64,000 nucleotides of DNA from Sphingobacterium olei. GTDB taxonomy: Bacteria; Bacteroidota; Bacteroidia; Sphingobacteriales; Sphingobacteriaceae. The notes below the pieces were generated by a model. The model was not told the origin of the DNA. It made no database searches and worked only from the letters and a program-made list of their open reading frames with translations. The DNA lies in NCBI RefSeq assembly GCF_005048855.1, contig NZ_SUME01000001.1, forward strand, positions 1-64,000, read 5' to 3'. This document shows, piece after piece, positions 15,394-25,168 of this stretch. Every line of letters starts with the position of its first letter. Within the stretch, counting starts at the first letter, position 1. Both the position numbers and the translations under genes were made by a program.

Positions 15394-17973
15394 TTAAAAA
15401 CCTCCCATGTTTTGCATGATACTAAATGTGAAATTTTGTTTCCAGTTGCTGGAACTCATACCTGGGATAGGGTCAAATGCGTGACCGTAATCGATACCAA
15501 GCATACCAAATATAGGTAAAAATATACGTGCGCCAACACCTGCAGCACGTCTTACTTTGAACGGATTTACCTCAGAGAATTTATTCCAGGTATTACCCGC
15601 TTCTGCAAAGGCTAACACAAAAACGGTGGCTTGTTCATTCAACATTACAGGGTGACGTAATTCGAGTTGATATTTAGCATATATCGGACTACCTGAATTG
15701 ATCGCAATCTGTTGAAATCCATTTCCTGTAGATTCTGGAATAACGGTACCATTGGCATAGCCGCGCATGGCCAAAATTTCAGAACCTTGTAGAAAGTCAA
15801 ATCCCTGCATTCCATCACCACCTAACTTGAATCGCTCAAATGTAGAAGTAGGGGTCTCATCCGAGTAGCTTCCTAAATAACCAAATTGTGCCTGTGTTTT
15901 TACGACCAATTTACCGACAACCTTGGTGTACCATTGGGAATCAAACTTCCACTTGTGGTATTCTGTCCATTTATATTTAACATTATCCGCAGCAGTCTCA
16001 TAGTTGATATCATTAAATAGCGAGTATGGAGGGGTTAATTGTACGGAGAACTTGATGTGTGATCCCGAAGTGGGGTAGATAGGTGCATCTACCGAGTTAC
16101 GACTGATTTCTTGGGTAAAGTTAACATTGTAGGCGGTACCATCAGAGAATAGGAAATAGTTTCCGTAATTCTGTAGTTTATACCGTTGAAATGATAATGA
16201 ACTGTTGATTTGGAAATAATTATCCGGCCATTGTAGACGTTTACCTAACGAAGCGGTAACCCCTGTCATCCAAATACGGTTCAATTCAGAATCTCGTACC
16301 ATTTGCTCTCCGGTAAACATGTTAAAACCTCCGTATGAAGAGTTGGACGTGTAGGCACTCAGTCCAAAATAAATGGGCTTTTTCCCGCCCAACCATGGTT
16401 CAGTGAAGGAGAAGCTGTAAGATTGATACCGCTTACCTGATGTTTGGCCCCGAACACTTAGTTTTTGCCCGTCTCCACGTGGAAGAGGTTTCCAAGCATC
16501 TTTTTTGAATAAGTTGCTGGTCGAAAAGTTATTGAAGGTTAGACCTAATGTACCGATGATTTGACCTGCACCATAACCACCTGATAACTCCACTTGATCG
16601 GAAGGTTTTTCGGTGACATTAAATACGACATCGGTGGTTCCTTCTTCGTGATTCATCGTAGAGGAAGGGATATCTGGTGTGATCTTTTGCTCATCGAACA
16701 TGCCGAGTTGAGAGATCTCACGGACACTTCTCATGATGAGCTCCCGTGAATATTTTTGACCTGGTTTTGTGTAAATGGAACGTAATACTACGCGGTCGTT
16801 CGTTACATCGTTACCCTTTACAATAACATTGTTGATCGTATATTGCTTGCCCTCACTGACCTGGATTTCCAGATCGACAGTATCTTGGTTGATGCGCTTG
16901 ATAACCGGATTGATACTAAACGTCAAATATCCGTCATTTTGATAAAGTGCACTGATATCATCACTATTGCGGGTAGGACCCATCAATTTGGTGATCATTT
17001 TTTCTTCGCTGTAGACATCGCCTCTTTCGATACCCAATATGATATTCAATACCGAATCCTTGTAGCGTGTATTACCCGTCCAATCAATACTGCCGACATA
17101 GTATTTAGGTCCTTCATAGACTTCTATATCGATAGCGATTTCATTTTCATCATAGCGGTAGATACTATCCGATAGGATCTGAGCATCACGGTAACCTCTA
17201 TCTTGTAACTTGGCGACCAAGGTCTCTTTTGCTTCGTTATATTTATCTTCTTTGAATTTACCAGGACCAAAAATTCTGTACCATTTACGAGGTTTTACTC
17301 CTTTTAAGAATTTTGACATTTGGTTGTTGGAGAAAATCTCATTGCCAGCGAAGTTAACTTTGCGGACTTTGATTTTTTTATTCTTTTCTACATCAACAAC
17401 GACAATTTCGTTATTAGCTTGTGCGGTATCCTTAAAGGTTTCAATCTTGATATCAGGATACAAGAACGATTTTTCGCGTAGGAAACGTTGTATTGTGGAT
17501 CGTGTGGATTGCAATAGGTTTTCATTGACAATCTTACCAGCACCTTCATTTAATCTTTTGCGGATTTCTTCTGTTTGTGATTTGCTTAACCCATTGATGT
17601 CAATGCGGGTTAAGCGCGGTCTTTCTTGCACACGGATGTCAAAAAAGATATCTTCTCCTTCTATTCGTGATGCCCATAGCTGCACGTCATCGAATAGATT
17701 TTGCGCCATTAAGTTTTTAATAACATTTGCGGTAGCTTCTCCGGGAACTTCTATATACTGACCAACCACAAGCTTCGAAATCGTAATCAATACTTCTGCA
17801 TCCAAATATTGGGCTCCAGACACTGTAATACCACCTATTACGTAGTCTTTTGGTTGGAGATAGTTTATTTCATTGGGATCTGAAAGATTAATTGGATTCT
17901 TGCCGATTTGCGAAAATGTCGATGTCCAGCTCAATAAAAAAAATGCTGTTATCAGTATATATAGTTGCTTCAT
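15394..17973 (-). CDS. bamA: Outer membrane protein assembly factor BamA
   Basis: The 859-residue precursor has a signal peptide (residues 1-21), POTRA repeats (about 45-430, for example ISKLVVGQYIEVPGEATANVIKN and VEGRVKGNDVT-like segments), and a C-terminal 16-strand barrel. The barrel includes GGYGAGQIIGTLGLTFNNFS, the PLRGY-like loop AMRGYANG, and a terminal strand ending in Phe (FTFSIMQNMGGF). BamA folds and inserts outer-membrane beta-barrels. It heads bamA-ompH-ompH. On its upstream side a -7 motif TACCTTTG lies at 18070-18077. Confidence 0.97.
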   Translation of the reverse strand: MKQLYILITAFFLLSWTSTFSQIGKNPINLSDPNEINYLQPKDYVIGGITVSGAQYLDAEVLITISKLVVGQYIEVPGEATANVIKNLMAQNLFDDVQLWASRIEGEDIFFDIRVQERPRLTRIDINGLSKSQTEEIRKRLNEGAGKIVNENLLQSTRSTIQRFLREKSFLYPDIKIETFKDTAQANNEIVVVDVEKNKKIKVRKVNFAGNEIFSNNQMSKFLKGVKPRKWYRIFGPGKFKEDKYNEAKETLVAKLQDRGYRDAQILSDSIYRYDENEIAIDIEVYEGPKYYVGSIDWTGNTRYKDSVLNIILGIERGDVYSEEKMITKLMGPTRNSDDISALYQNDGYLTFSINPVIKRINQDTVDLEIQVSEGKQYTINNVIVKGNDVTNDRVVLRSIYTKPGQKYSRELIMRSVREISQLGMFDEQKITPDIPSSTMNHEEGTTDVVFNVTEKPSDQVELSGGYGAGQIIGTLGLTFNNFSTSNLFKKDAWKPLPRGDGQKLSVRGQTSGKRYQSYSFSFTEPWLGGKKPIYFGLSAYTSNSSYGGFNMFTGEQMVRDSELNRIWMTGVTASLGKRLQWPDNYFQINSSLSFQRYKLQNYGNYFLFSDGTAYNVNFTQEISRNSVDAPIYPTSGSHIKFSVQLTPPYSLFNDINYETAADNVKYKWTEYHKWKFDSQWYTKVVGKLVVKTQAQFGYLGSYSDETPTSTFERFKLGGDGMQGFDFLQGSEILAMRGYANGTVIPESTGNGFQQIAINSGSPIYAKYQLELRHPVMLNEQATVFVLAFAEAGNTWNKFSEVNPFKVRRAAGVGARIFLPIFGMLGIDYGHAFDPIPGMSSSNWKQNFTFSIMQNMGGF

Positions 17974-18069
17974 TACTTGTTATTATGGATGCTAAAGTAC
18001 ATCAAACTGTTGTTAATTTTTGTTAAAAGAAAAATACGTCTATTTAGTTAATTTTTAGCGTTTCCGCTA

Positions 18070-18077
18070 CAAAGGTA
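18070..18077 (-). promoter_or_regulatory. -7 promoter element TACCTTTG for bamA
   Basis: On the minus strand the bases read TACCTTTG, matching TAnnTTTG, 97 bases before the bamA ATG. It lies between uppS and bamA, so bamA can be transcribed separately from uppS. Confidence 0.5.
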
Positions 18078-18175
18078 ATATTTTCATTATAATAAATCGT
18101 TGTTAAATGGGAATGAAGCTTTCATGAGCTATTTTAATTAATTTCCTTCTTCAAGGGTGGTTCATTTAGGTTTCA

Positions 18176-18913
18176 TTATAACTGTTCACTTGTTTTTCCA
18201 AATCGACGTTCCCTTTGTTGAAAATCAACTATGGCTTGGAATAAATCATTTCTTGTAAATTCGGGCCACATCTTGGACGTAAACCAAAGCTCGGTGTAGG
18301 CCATCTGCCAGAGAAGATAATTACTAATCCGGTATTCTCCACTGGTTCTGATCATGAGATCGGGATCTGGTAGGTCTGCCGTATAAAGGTGTTGCTGAAA
18401 TAGATCTTCACTAATATCTTCTACACTTAGACGACCATCTCTCACTTTGTTGGCCATTGCTTTAACAGCATCTACTATTTCTTTGCGGGAGCCGTAGCTC
18501 AATGCAAGTGTGAGCGTACAAGTGGTATTGGATTTCGTCGCTTCTATGGTTTCTTTCAGCTTCTCTTGACAGTTAAGGGGTAAATCTGTAATGTGTCCAA
18601 TGGTATTTAGTCGAATGCCGTTTTTCTGAAAAGTCTTCAATTCTTTACTTAAGGAATTTACCAGCAATTCCATTAGCGCTTTGACTTCCATCTTCGGACG
18701 ATTCCAGTTTTCTGAGGAAAATGCATAAAGTGTTAAATATTGTACGCCTATTTCAATAGCTCCTTCTAAAGTTTCTCTTACGGCACTCACACCGTTTTGA
18801 TGCCCAAATACACGTAGTTTGCCTAGACCTTTGGCCCAACGTCCATTGCCATCCATTATAATAGCAATATGTCGGGGTATATTATTCTTGTCCAGTTGAT
18901 CCTTGATTGTCAT
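18176..18913 (-). CDS. uppS: Isoprenyl (undecaprenyl) diphosphate synthase
   Basis: The 245-residue cis-prenyltransferase has the catalytic motif HIAIIMDGNGRWAKG with the Mg-binding Asp21. It also has LTLYAFSSENWNRP, and MIRTSGEYRISNYLLWQ followed by YTELWF at the C-terminal diphosphate-binding side. It condenses isopentenyl diphosphate onto farnesyl diphosphate to make the C55 lipid carrier for peptidoglycan and O-antigen. I start at ATG 18913, which is preceded by GAAGAAG; the longer frame begins with GTG at 18928. It lies between the porG-like gene and bamA, a common Bacteroidota order. Confidence 0.96.
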   Translation of the reverse strand: MTIKDQLDKNNIPRHIAIIMDGNGRWAKGLGKLRVFGHQNGVSAVRETLEGAIEIGVQYLTLYAFSSENWNRPKMEVKALMELLVNSLSKELKTFQKNGIRLNTIGHITDLPLNCQEKLKETIEATKSNTTCTLTLALSYGSRKEIVDAVKAMANKVRDGRLSVEDISEDLFQQHLYTADLPDPDLMIRTSGEYRISNYLLWQMAYTELWFTSKMWPEFTRNDLFQAIVDFQQRERRFGKTSEQL

Positions 18914-18940
18914 GATGTTCTTCTTCACAAATCTATAAAC

Positions 18941-19750
18941 CTATTGCCACCAATAACATTTCGCACTTATTAATGTGTACGTTAATGTAAATCCGGCAGT
19001 CATAAAGCCATCGTAATTCTTGCCATTTCCTCTTGCTTTGCCTCGATGCTCTTCGAGCTGACCACTCGGATCGGCTAGAAAATCCCAGGTTTCAGGAGAT
19101 ACGGCAGATGTTCGTGGGCGCGAGGTCGCATAATTTTTACTCACATTATCAATGTTGTCATTAAAGGTGGTGCGGTAAATTATTTCAGCGCCAATACTCC
19201 AAGGGCCTCTGATATTGTGTTTAAATCCCAGTCCGAAAGGTACGGAAAGGGCAATTTTAGAATATTTGTCAGGATTATGTTCTGCATCATACTCTAACTG
19301 CAACTCTCTTAACTTAATCGTTGTACCATCTAAATTTATATAGGGGTCATGCAATGCAACAGATACACCGGCGAGAAGATACGGTGTGTAACGATTGATG
19401 GCTCTACCTGCTATGAATCTAAAAAAATTAAATTCTGCAGTTACCGAAAGTTCTTTGAGGTTATTATTAAACTGTAATGCCCGATCTTGTTGCGCACCAA
19501 ATTTGGAATCCAGATCATTCCCATGAAGTGCAATGTAGTTAAACCCTGCCTTGATCCCCCACGTGGGATTCAGATTGTATTTCACAGAAAGACCACCGCC
19601 AATATTTTGGTAATAAAAAGGATTGTCAGGATTAATATCGCCCATATAGCCGGTCCCAAATCCTGTAATACCAAATTCGTACTGCTGCGCATGGGATTTT
19701 ACTTGTGCACAGAGTATAAATAGAATAATGATATATCGGAAGTAGACCAA
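18941..19750 (-). CDS. porG: DUF6089/PorG-like outer membrane protein
   Basis: The 269-residue protein has a signal peptide (to about residue 21, cleaving near SHAQQYE) and the DUF6089 start YEFGITGFGTGYMGDINP. A small beta-barrel follows (alternating strands such as LSVKYNLNPTWGIKAGFNYI and VPFGLGFKHNIRG). PorG of the type IX secretion system belongs to this family. The position upstream of uppS-bamA is conserved in the phylum. A T9SS role is inferred from the family and from a porT gene at 25.2 kb. Confidence 0.8.
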   Translation of the reverse strand: MVYFRYIIILFILCAQVKSHAQQYEFGITGFGTGYMGDINPDNPFYYQNIGGGLSVKYNLNPTWGIKAGFNYIALHGNDLDSKFGAQQDRALQFNNNLKELSVTAEFNFFRFIAGRAINRYTPYLLAGVSVALHDPYINLDGTTIKLRELQLEYDAEHNPDKYSKIALSVPFGLGFKHNIRGPWSIGAEIIYRTTFNDNIDNVSKNYATSRPRTSAVSPETWDFLADPSGQLEEHRGKARGNGKNYDGFMTAGFTLTYTLISAKCYWWQ

Positions 19751-19841
19751 TCTTATTGATTTTGGATGTAAAGATAAAGTTTTTAATAGAATACTTTATC
19801 TTTAAATTTTGTTAAATAGTACGGTGATGGCGATTGATTGT

Positions 19842-20735
19842 CTAATAATTACGTACATCTATCCCCCAAAGAAGCTTTTCGCGCAATGTACGGAAATAAG
19901 CGTCTTTTTCTAACCGTATTAAGTTAATACCAAAAGGTGCCTTTTTTATGGTTAATTGAGTGGAAATAGATAATGTTTCACTTCTGGAATCGCAACTTAA
20001 AATGAAATTTTCCGTTCTGCTTTCAATTTCCAAGTGTAGTTCCATATCTGCTGAAACGACGATGGGCCTCACATTTAAATTGTGTGGAGAAATAGGGGTA
20101 ATGACAAAATTTCCGCTTCCGGGCATAATAATTGGACCACCACAGCTCAGTGAATAGGCTGTAGATCCAGTAGGGGTCGCAATAATCAATCCGTCTGCCC
20201 AATAGGAGTTAAGGAGTTCGCCATTGATAGACGTGTTGATGGTAATCATGGACGAGGTATCAAAGCGAAATACGGTTATATCGTTAAGTGCAAAATTTTC
20301 GCCACCAAATAGATCGAGCCCGTCTGCTTCAACGGTTAACAATGCTCGGGATTGGATAGTATATTCCCCATTTAATATTTTCTGCAAAGCTTCCTTGATT
20401 TCAGTTTTTTGGATATTTGCCAGAAATCCCAACCGACCAAAGTTAATACCGGCGATCGGAATCCCAGTGTCTTTAATGATAGATACCGCGGAAAGCATCG
20501 TCCCGTCTCCACCTAAACTAAGCATAAAGTTGATGTGCGTAGGCAGATCTGCATACGATGTAAACGTTTTTAGACCATCTGGACAAGAAATATGTGCTTT
20601 GAGGAAGGTATAGAAATCGTGGTATAGGTATATATCTATCTCTTTTTCGGCGAGGAAAGTGAAAAGCTCTTCTACGAATGTATTTACGGATGCATTAAAA
20701 ACTCTTCCGTATACGGCTATAGCAATACTGCTCAT
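19842..20735 (-). CDS. nadK: NAD kinase
   Basis: The 297-residue protein has the NAD/diacylglycerol kinase core: SLGGDGTMLSAV (residues 73-84, with GGDG), GRLGFLANI, FALNDITVFR, DGLIIATPTGSTAYSLSCGGPI and a C-terminal SCDSR segment. It phosphorylates NAD to NADP in the cytoplasm. It lies 3 bases after a CBS-domain gene, so the two are translationally close and co-transcribed. Confidence 0.97.
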   Translation of the reverse strand: MSSIAIAVYGRVFNASVNTFVEELFTFLAEKEIDIYLYHDFYTFLKAHISCPDGLKTFTSYADLPTHINFMLSLGGDGTMLSAVSIIKDTGIPIAGINFGRLGFLANIQKTEIKEALQKILNGEYTIQSRALLTVEADGLDLFGGENFALNDITVFRFDTSSMITINTSINGELLNSYWADGLIIATPTGSTAYSLSCGGPIIMPGSGNFVITPISPHNLNVRPIVVSADMELHLEIESRTENFILSCDSRSETLSISTQLTIKKAPFGINLIRLEKDAYFRTLREKLLWGIDVRNY

Positions 20736-20738
20736 TTA

Positions 20739-21398
20739 TTATAAATCTAAATAATTCATCAAAAGGTCGTACCGATCTTGTATATCAGACTGGTCTCCAC
20801 CATCTCTAAAAGTGGCCTTTACCACGTAATCATTACGCCATAAAGAAGAAACAATAGCTGCGATATTCGTTTTATTAACTTTGATCGTGAGCTCTAATTT
20901 AGAAGATTCGGCAACTGGTCGCACTGCAGTGCTTAGGATTAGCGTGTTTTCGGCTTCTATAAGACGAGCGACGTGGGAAAGGGCATTATCGCGTATACCC
21001 AATTCTAAAACTATTATGGCGCCTTCCTGGTATCCTAAGGTTTCGTTCAACGCTACCAATAAATTCTGTTTTGTTAATATGCCGATATACTCATGATTTT
21101 TATTCAGAACTGGAATGATACAATAGTCGTAAGACGCAATAAGTTGCAACGCGTCGTAGATATGTTGATAATCGAATAAATAAATCGGCTTTAATTTGGT
21201 GGATAGTACTTCTATTGGAAGATTTCCATCTATTTGTTCTAAAAGTAAATCCTCAGATATAAGTCCATGATATCGACCATTACTGACAACGGGTAAATAT
21301 TTGACTTGAAATTCATTCATGTTATTCAACACAAAATCGACCGAGTCTTTTGGTAGAACTTCATGAAAATCAGATGATATGTATTGGCCAATAAACAT
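20739..21398 (-). CDS. CBS-domain pair protein with C-terminal ACT-like segment
   Basis: The 219-residue soluble protein carries two CBS motifs (about 1-60 and 68-125, for example YLPVVSNGRYHGLISEDLLLEQ and DYCIIPVLNKNHEYIGILTKQNLL). The segment 136-205 (IIVLELGIRDNALSHVARLIE) resembles an ACT domain. Such proteins bind adenine nucleotides as sensors. The gene is immediately upstream of nadK, so regulation of NADP formation is a reasonable but unproven guess. Confidence 0.85.
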   Translation of the reverse strand: MFIGQYISSDFHEVLPKDSVDFVLNNMNEFQVKYLPVVSNGRYHGLISEDLLLEQIDGNLPIEVLSTKLKPIYLFDYQHIYDALQLIASYDYCIIPVLNKNHEYIGILTKQNLLVALNETLGYQEGAIIVLELGIRDNALSHVARLIEAENTLILSTAVRPVAESSKLELTIKVNKTNIAAIVSSLWRNDYVVKATFRDGGDQSDIQDRYDLLMNYLDL

Positions 21399-21598
21399 TG
21401 TTATCTTTTATATGTTAAACAATAAAAAAAGAAAAACGTTTAATCGTTATTCTAAATATGTGTATTCTCAGGACAGTTATCCCTATCAAACATACTGATT
21501 ATTCCGAATTAGTTCGTTATTTTTCTTATATACTTAATATTATTTTATGTACTTTTACGGTACGGGACACGTGAAGATTTTGAATTCAACCATAACAC

Positions 21599-22429
21599 AT
21601 GGCGACTGAGCAAGATAAGTTTATACAAGTAAAAGAAGTAATACATAAAAAAAGTCCGAGACTGGCCAAATGGATACCTAAACCATTAATTAGTTATTTA
21701 AAGCGTACGATTCACGAAGATGAAATAAATTATATCATGACTACATATAAAGATTTGTATGGGTTGGATTTCGTGGATGCATTGATAAATGAATTAGGTG
21801 TTGAAGTAGTTTTGGAAGGGGAAGATAACATTCCTATTGATGAAAGTGTTATTTTTGCTTCTAATCATCCCCTAGGTGGATTGGATGGAATCGCATTTAT
21901 GCATGCCATCGGACGTTATCGTAGGGATGTGAAATTTTTGGTGAACGATATTTTACTCAACATTCGTAACTTAGAACCTCTTTTTATAGGGGTAAATAAA
22001 GTAGGAGGACAAAACAAAAATGCGATATCTGCTATAGACGAGGCATACGCGGCTGATCAGGCTTTATTGGTGTTTCCGGCAGGATTGGTATCCCGTAAAA
22101 TTGACGGCGAAATTGTTGATTTAGAATGGAAAAAAAGCTTTATTTCAAAAGCTAAAAAATATAAAAAGAATATAGTTCCTGTTTTTATCGAAGGAAAGAA
22201 CTCCAATTTCTTTTATAATTTTTCCCGATGGAGACAAAAATTAGGGATAAAATTTAATATGGAGATGTTATATTTACCAGATGAAATGTTTTCACAAAGA
22301 GGGCAACGGGTAACCATAAAAATTGGTAAAATGATACCGTATACGTATTTTGATACGGCTAAAAATGAGAGGCAGTGGGCTGCAGAAGTGAAGCAGTTGG
22401 TTTATGAAATGGCGAAGGACAACAAATAG
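21599..22429 (+). CDS. glsA: Acyltransferase, glycine-lipid O-acyltransferase GlsA-like
   Basis: The 276-residue protein has a PlsC-type acyltransferase domain with FASNHPLGGLDGIAF. The His90 and Asp96 spacing is HX5D, one residue longer than in classic PlsC. A substrate motif LVFPAGLVSRK and VPVFIEGKNSNFFY follow. The next gene, 3 bases away, is a GNAT N-acyltransferase. In Bacteroides such a pair makes glycine lipids (GlsB N-acylates, GlsA O-acylates), and this arrangement fits. Ornithine lipid synthesis (OlsA/OlsB) is the alternative. Confidence 0.8.
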   Translation: MATEQDKFIQVKEVIHKKSPRLAKWIPKPLISYLKRTIHEDEINYIMTTYKDLYGLDFVDALINELGVEVVLEGEDNIPIDESVIFASNHPLGGLDGIAFMHAIGRYRRDVKFLVNDILLNIRNLEPLFIGVNKVGGQNKNAISAIDEAYAADQALLVFPAGLVSRKIDGEIVDLEWKKSFISKAKKYKKNIVPVFIEGKNSNFFYNFSRWRQKLGIKFNMEMLYLPDEMFSQRGQRVTIKIGKMIPYTYFDTAKNERQWAAEVKQLVYEMAKDNK

Positions 22430-22432
22430 TGT

Positions 22433-23401
22433 ATGCAAGAAATTATACCTCCAGTAGATAGAGACCTGATAAAAGCGGAATTAACGAAAGAAGCTTTTTT
22501 AAGATATACCAATAATGGTAACAATGAAGTGTACCTCGTGAATTACCATAGTGCGCCTAATATTATGCGCGAAATAGGACGTTTGCGAGAGGTTACATTT
22601 AGAGGTGCGGGCGGAGGAACTGGGCTCCCTTTGGATATTGATGAAAACGATACCTCAGCACATAATTATGATCAATTAATAGCATGGAATCCAGATGATG
22701 AAGAAATCATAGCCGGTTATCGGGTGATCAAATGTGATCATGCCATAGATGAGCAGGGAGAGATCCATTTGTCAACTGCGCATTATTTTGATTTCTCGGA
22801 AAGATTCAAGAAAGAATATCTCCCGTTTACGATTGAACTCGGTAGATCCTGGGTACAACCGAAATACCAACCCGCAATTGATAATAGAAAAGGGCTTTTT
22901 TCGCTTGATAATCTTTGGGATGGACTGGGGGCACTGGTAGAAATTACGCCGGATGTGAAATATCTGTTTGGGAAAGTTACTATGTATCCCCATTTTAATG
23001 CAGAAGCTAGAGATTTATTGATTTATTTTATGGAATCTTACTTTCCTGATAAGGAAGGGCTAGTAAAACCATATGAAAATCTCAACTTGGGGTATAAGAC
23101 CGATATTTCAAAACATGCAGGAATTTTCGAAGGCTTATCTTATAAGGAAGGGTATAAAATTTTAAATACAAAAGTAAGGGAACTTGGTGAAAATATTCCA
23201 CCCTTGATCAATACCTACATGAACCTGTCGCCATCTATGCTGACCTTTGGTACTGCCATGAATGATGAATTCGGAGAAGTGGAAGAAACAGGTATAATGA
23301 TTACGCTAGAAGATATCTATACGGCGAAGAAGGAGCGACATATCGTGACGTATGAAAGAGATAAGGTTTATGGAAGTCGGAATAAACAAGTAGAGGGCTA
23401 A
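22433..23401 (+). CDS. glsB: GNAT N-acyltransferase, glycine-lipid GlsB-like
   Basis: The 322-residue protein belongs to the OlsB/GlsB GNAT family: IGRLREVTFRGAGGGTG, DENDTSAHNYDQLIAWNPDDEEIIAGYR and FTIELGRSWVQPKYQP are the usual core. It transfers a 3-hydroxy fatty acyl chain from acyl-carrier protein to the amine of an amino acid. It is co-transcribed with the upstream O-acyltransferase. The gene ends 2 bases from the stop of the convergent elaA gene, with no room for a terminator. Confidence 0.85.
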   Translation: MQEIIPPVDRDLIKAELTKEAFLRYTNNGNNEVYLVNYHSAPNIMREIGRLREVTFRGAGGGTGLPLDIDENDTSAHNYDQLIAWNPDDEEIIAGYRVIKCDHAIDEQGEIHLSTAHYFDFSERFKKEYLPFTIELGRSWVQPKYQPAIDNRKGLFSLDNLWDGLGALVEITPDVKYLFGKVTMYPHFNAEARDLLIYFMESYFPDKEGLVKPYENLNLGYKTDISKHAGIFEGLSYKEGYKILNTKVRELGENIPPLINTYMNLSPSMLTFGTAMNDEFGEVEETGIMITLEDIYTAKKERHIVTYERDKVYGSRNKQVEG

Positions 23402-23403
23402 TC

Positions 23404-23868
23404 TTAGTCCCGATACTTGTTTACTTTTAAAGCCATTTCAATATGAGGAATATTATCCTCTAAATAAGGTTCGGTTTCTTTTTGAAAACCTACACTTTCA
23501 TAAAAGATTTGAAGATGTGCCTGCGCACTGATACGTATTCCATTGCTAGGAAACTCGATCAAAATTCGTTCAATGGCCTTCTCCATTAATTCTCTTCCAA
23601 TTCCAAATTTTCTATAATCAGAAGCAGTTACTACTCTTCCAATGGAGGACTCTTTGTAAGAGATACCCGGAGGAAGTAACCTTGCATAGGCTATGATGCT
23701 ATTTTCATGGAAACCAAAAAGGTGTTCCGCTTTCAAATCTTTATTGTCGCATTCTGGATATAGGCATTCCTGCTCGAGCATGAAAACATTGATCCGCAAT
23801 TTCAGGATTTGATATAATTCGTATGGAGACAAATTTTCAAACGTTTTTATCTTCCAAATGATATTCAT
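23404..23868 (-). CDS. elaA: ElaA family GNAT acetyltransferase
   Basis: The 154-residue protein is a single GNAT domain of the ElaA type. It begins WKIKTFENLSPYELYQILKLRINVFMLEQEC, with the conserved LRxxVFxxEQ pattern. IGRVVTASDYRKFGIGRELM is the acetyl-CoA loop, and the end is QIFYESVGF. The substrate is unknown. Its start codon shares one base with the end of the yqeY gene, which suggests coupled translation. Confidence 0.9.
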   Translation of the reverse strand: MNIIWKIKTFENLSPYELYQILKLRINVFMLEQECLYPECDNKDLKAEHLFGFHENSIIAYARLLPPGISYKESSIGRVVTASDYRKFGIGRELMEKAIERILIEFPSNGIRISAQAHLQIFYESVGFQKETEPYLEDNIPHIEMALKVNKYRD

Positions 23869-24317
23869 TACGCCAATAACGATTTTACTACTTCAGAGAT
23901 TGTTTTTCCGTCAGCCTGGCCAGCTAATTTTTGATTCGCAGTACCCATTACCTTTCCCATATCTTTGATCCCTGAAGCACCGGTGGATGAAATGATTTCT
24001 TTAATGATATGTTCAATTTCACTTCTATCCAGTTGTTTTGGAAGGTATTCTTCGATAACTTCCTGTTCTTCCACTTCGATCTGCAATAGGTCTTCGCGTC
24101 CCTGGGCTTTATAGATCTCTGCTGACTCTTTGCGCTGCTTAACCAATTTTTGTAATACTTTGATCTCTGTTTCCTCGGAAACTTCTTCACTACCGCCTTT
24201 TTCAGTTTTGGCTAATAAAATTGCAGCTTTTACGGCACGTAGCCCCCGTAATCTGGCATTGTCTTTAGCGATCATTGCCGCCTTGATATCTTGATTGATT
24301 TTTTGTTCTAATGACAT
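23868..24317 (-). CDS. yqeY: GatB/YqeY domain protein
   Basis: The 149-residue helical protein matches YqeY: LEQKINQDIKAAMIAKDNARLRGLRAVKAAIL, then KLVKQRKESAEIYKAQGREDL and GSGIKDMGKVMG-like DMGKVMGTANQKLAGQADGK. The fold matches the tRNA-binding tail of GatB; YqeY itself is a stand-alone protein with a possible role in tRNA-dependent amidation. The gene is followed directly by elaA. Confidence 0.93.
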   Translation of the reverse strand: MSLEQKINQDIKAAMIAKDNARLRGLRAVKAAILLAKTEKGGSEEVSEETEIKVLQKLVKQRKESAEIYKAQGREDLLQIEVEEQEVIEEYLPKQLDRSEIEHIIKEIISSTGASGIKDMGKVMGTANQKLAGQADGKTISEVVKSLLA

Positions 24318-24393
24318 AGTATTTTATCTTTTATCTTTGCTCCTTGTTAATCTTTGTTTTTTATTCTTTGATCCTTAATCCTTGCTCTCCAAA

Positions 24394-25155
24394 TTAGCTG
24401 TTTCGGTTGATTATTGTTCCGCTTGCTTGCGCCGTAGGCATAACCAACAAGTCATTGATATTGACATGTGCAGGTCTTGATAAAACAAAGCTGATAATCT
24501 CCGCAATATCAAATCCATTTAATGGTATAAGACCCGTGTATACCCTCTTGGCTTTATCTATATCACCTTTAAAACGTACTTCCGAAAATTCTGTTTCTAC
24601 CATTCCGGGGTTAACTGCTGTAACTTTTATACCAAAAGGAAGTAGATCAATCCGCATGGCTTTATTAAGCGCATCTACGGCATGTTTAGTAGCACAATAT
24701 ACATTACCATTTGGATATACTTCTTTGCCTGCTATCGATCCGATATTGATAATATGTGGCGTCTTACTTTTCTTTAGAAGAGGGCTTACGGATTTGGTTA
24801 TGTAGAGTAGGCCCTTTACATTGGTATCGATCATTCGGTCCCAATCACCAATGTCACCATCCTGAATAGGATCTAATCCCTGACTCAATCCCGCATTATT
24901 GATAAGCACGTCTATATTTTTCCACGTTTCGGGAAGATTTTCTATGGCAGATGCCGTGTCATCGTAATGGCGCACATCTAATACTATAATGTGTATTTCA
25001 CAGGTTGGATATTTGCGCAGGATATTTAACTTTAACGCTTCAAGTCGATCTTCTCTTCGTGCGCATAATAGTAATCTGTAATTCTCTGCTGCTAATGTTT
25101 CTGCACAAGCTGCTCCAATTCCTGAACTTGCGCCTGTAATCAATACCGTTCTCAT
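24394..25155 (-). CDS. Short-chain dehydrogenase/reductase (YdfG-like)
   Basis: The 253-residue protein is a classical SDR. It begins MRTVLITGASSGIGAACAE with the TGxxxGxG cofactor loop, has an NNAG motif (LINNAGLSQGLDP), Ser in INIGSIAGKEV, and catalytic YxxxK in VYCATKHAVDAL. An Arg after strand 2 (CARREDR) suggests NADP. The homologues act on 3-hydroxy acids and serine. The frame opens ten codons earlier, but the family start is the ATG at 25155. Confidence 0.92.
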   Translation of the reverse strand: MRTVLITGASSGIGAACAETLAAENYRLLLCARREDRLEALKLNILRKYPTCEIHIIVLDVRHYDDTASAIENLPETWKNIDVLINNAGLSQGLDPIQDGDIGDWDRMIDTNVKGLLYITKSVSPLLKKSKTPHIINIGSIAGKEVYPNGNVYCATKHAVDALNKAMRIDLLPFGIKVTAVNPGMVETEFSEVRFKGDIDKAKRVYTGLIPLNGFDIAEIISFVLSRPAHVNINDLLVMPTAQASGTIINRNS

Positions 25156-25168
25156 AATAACCGAATGT

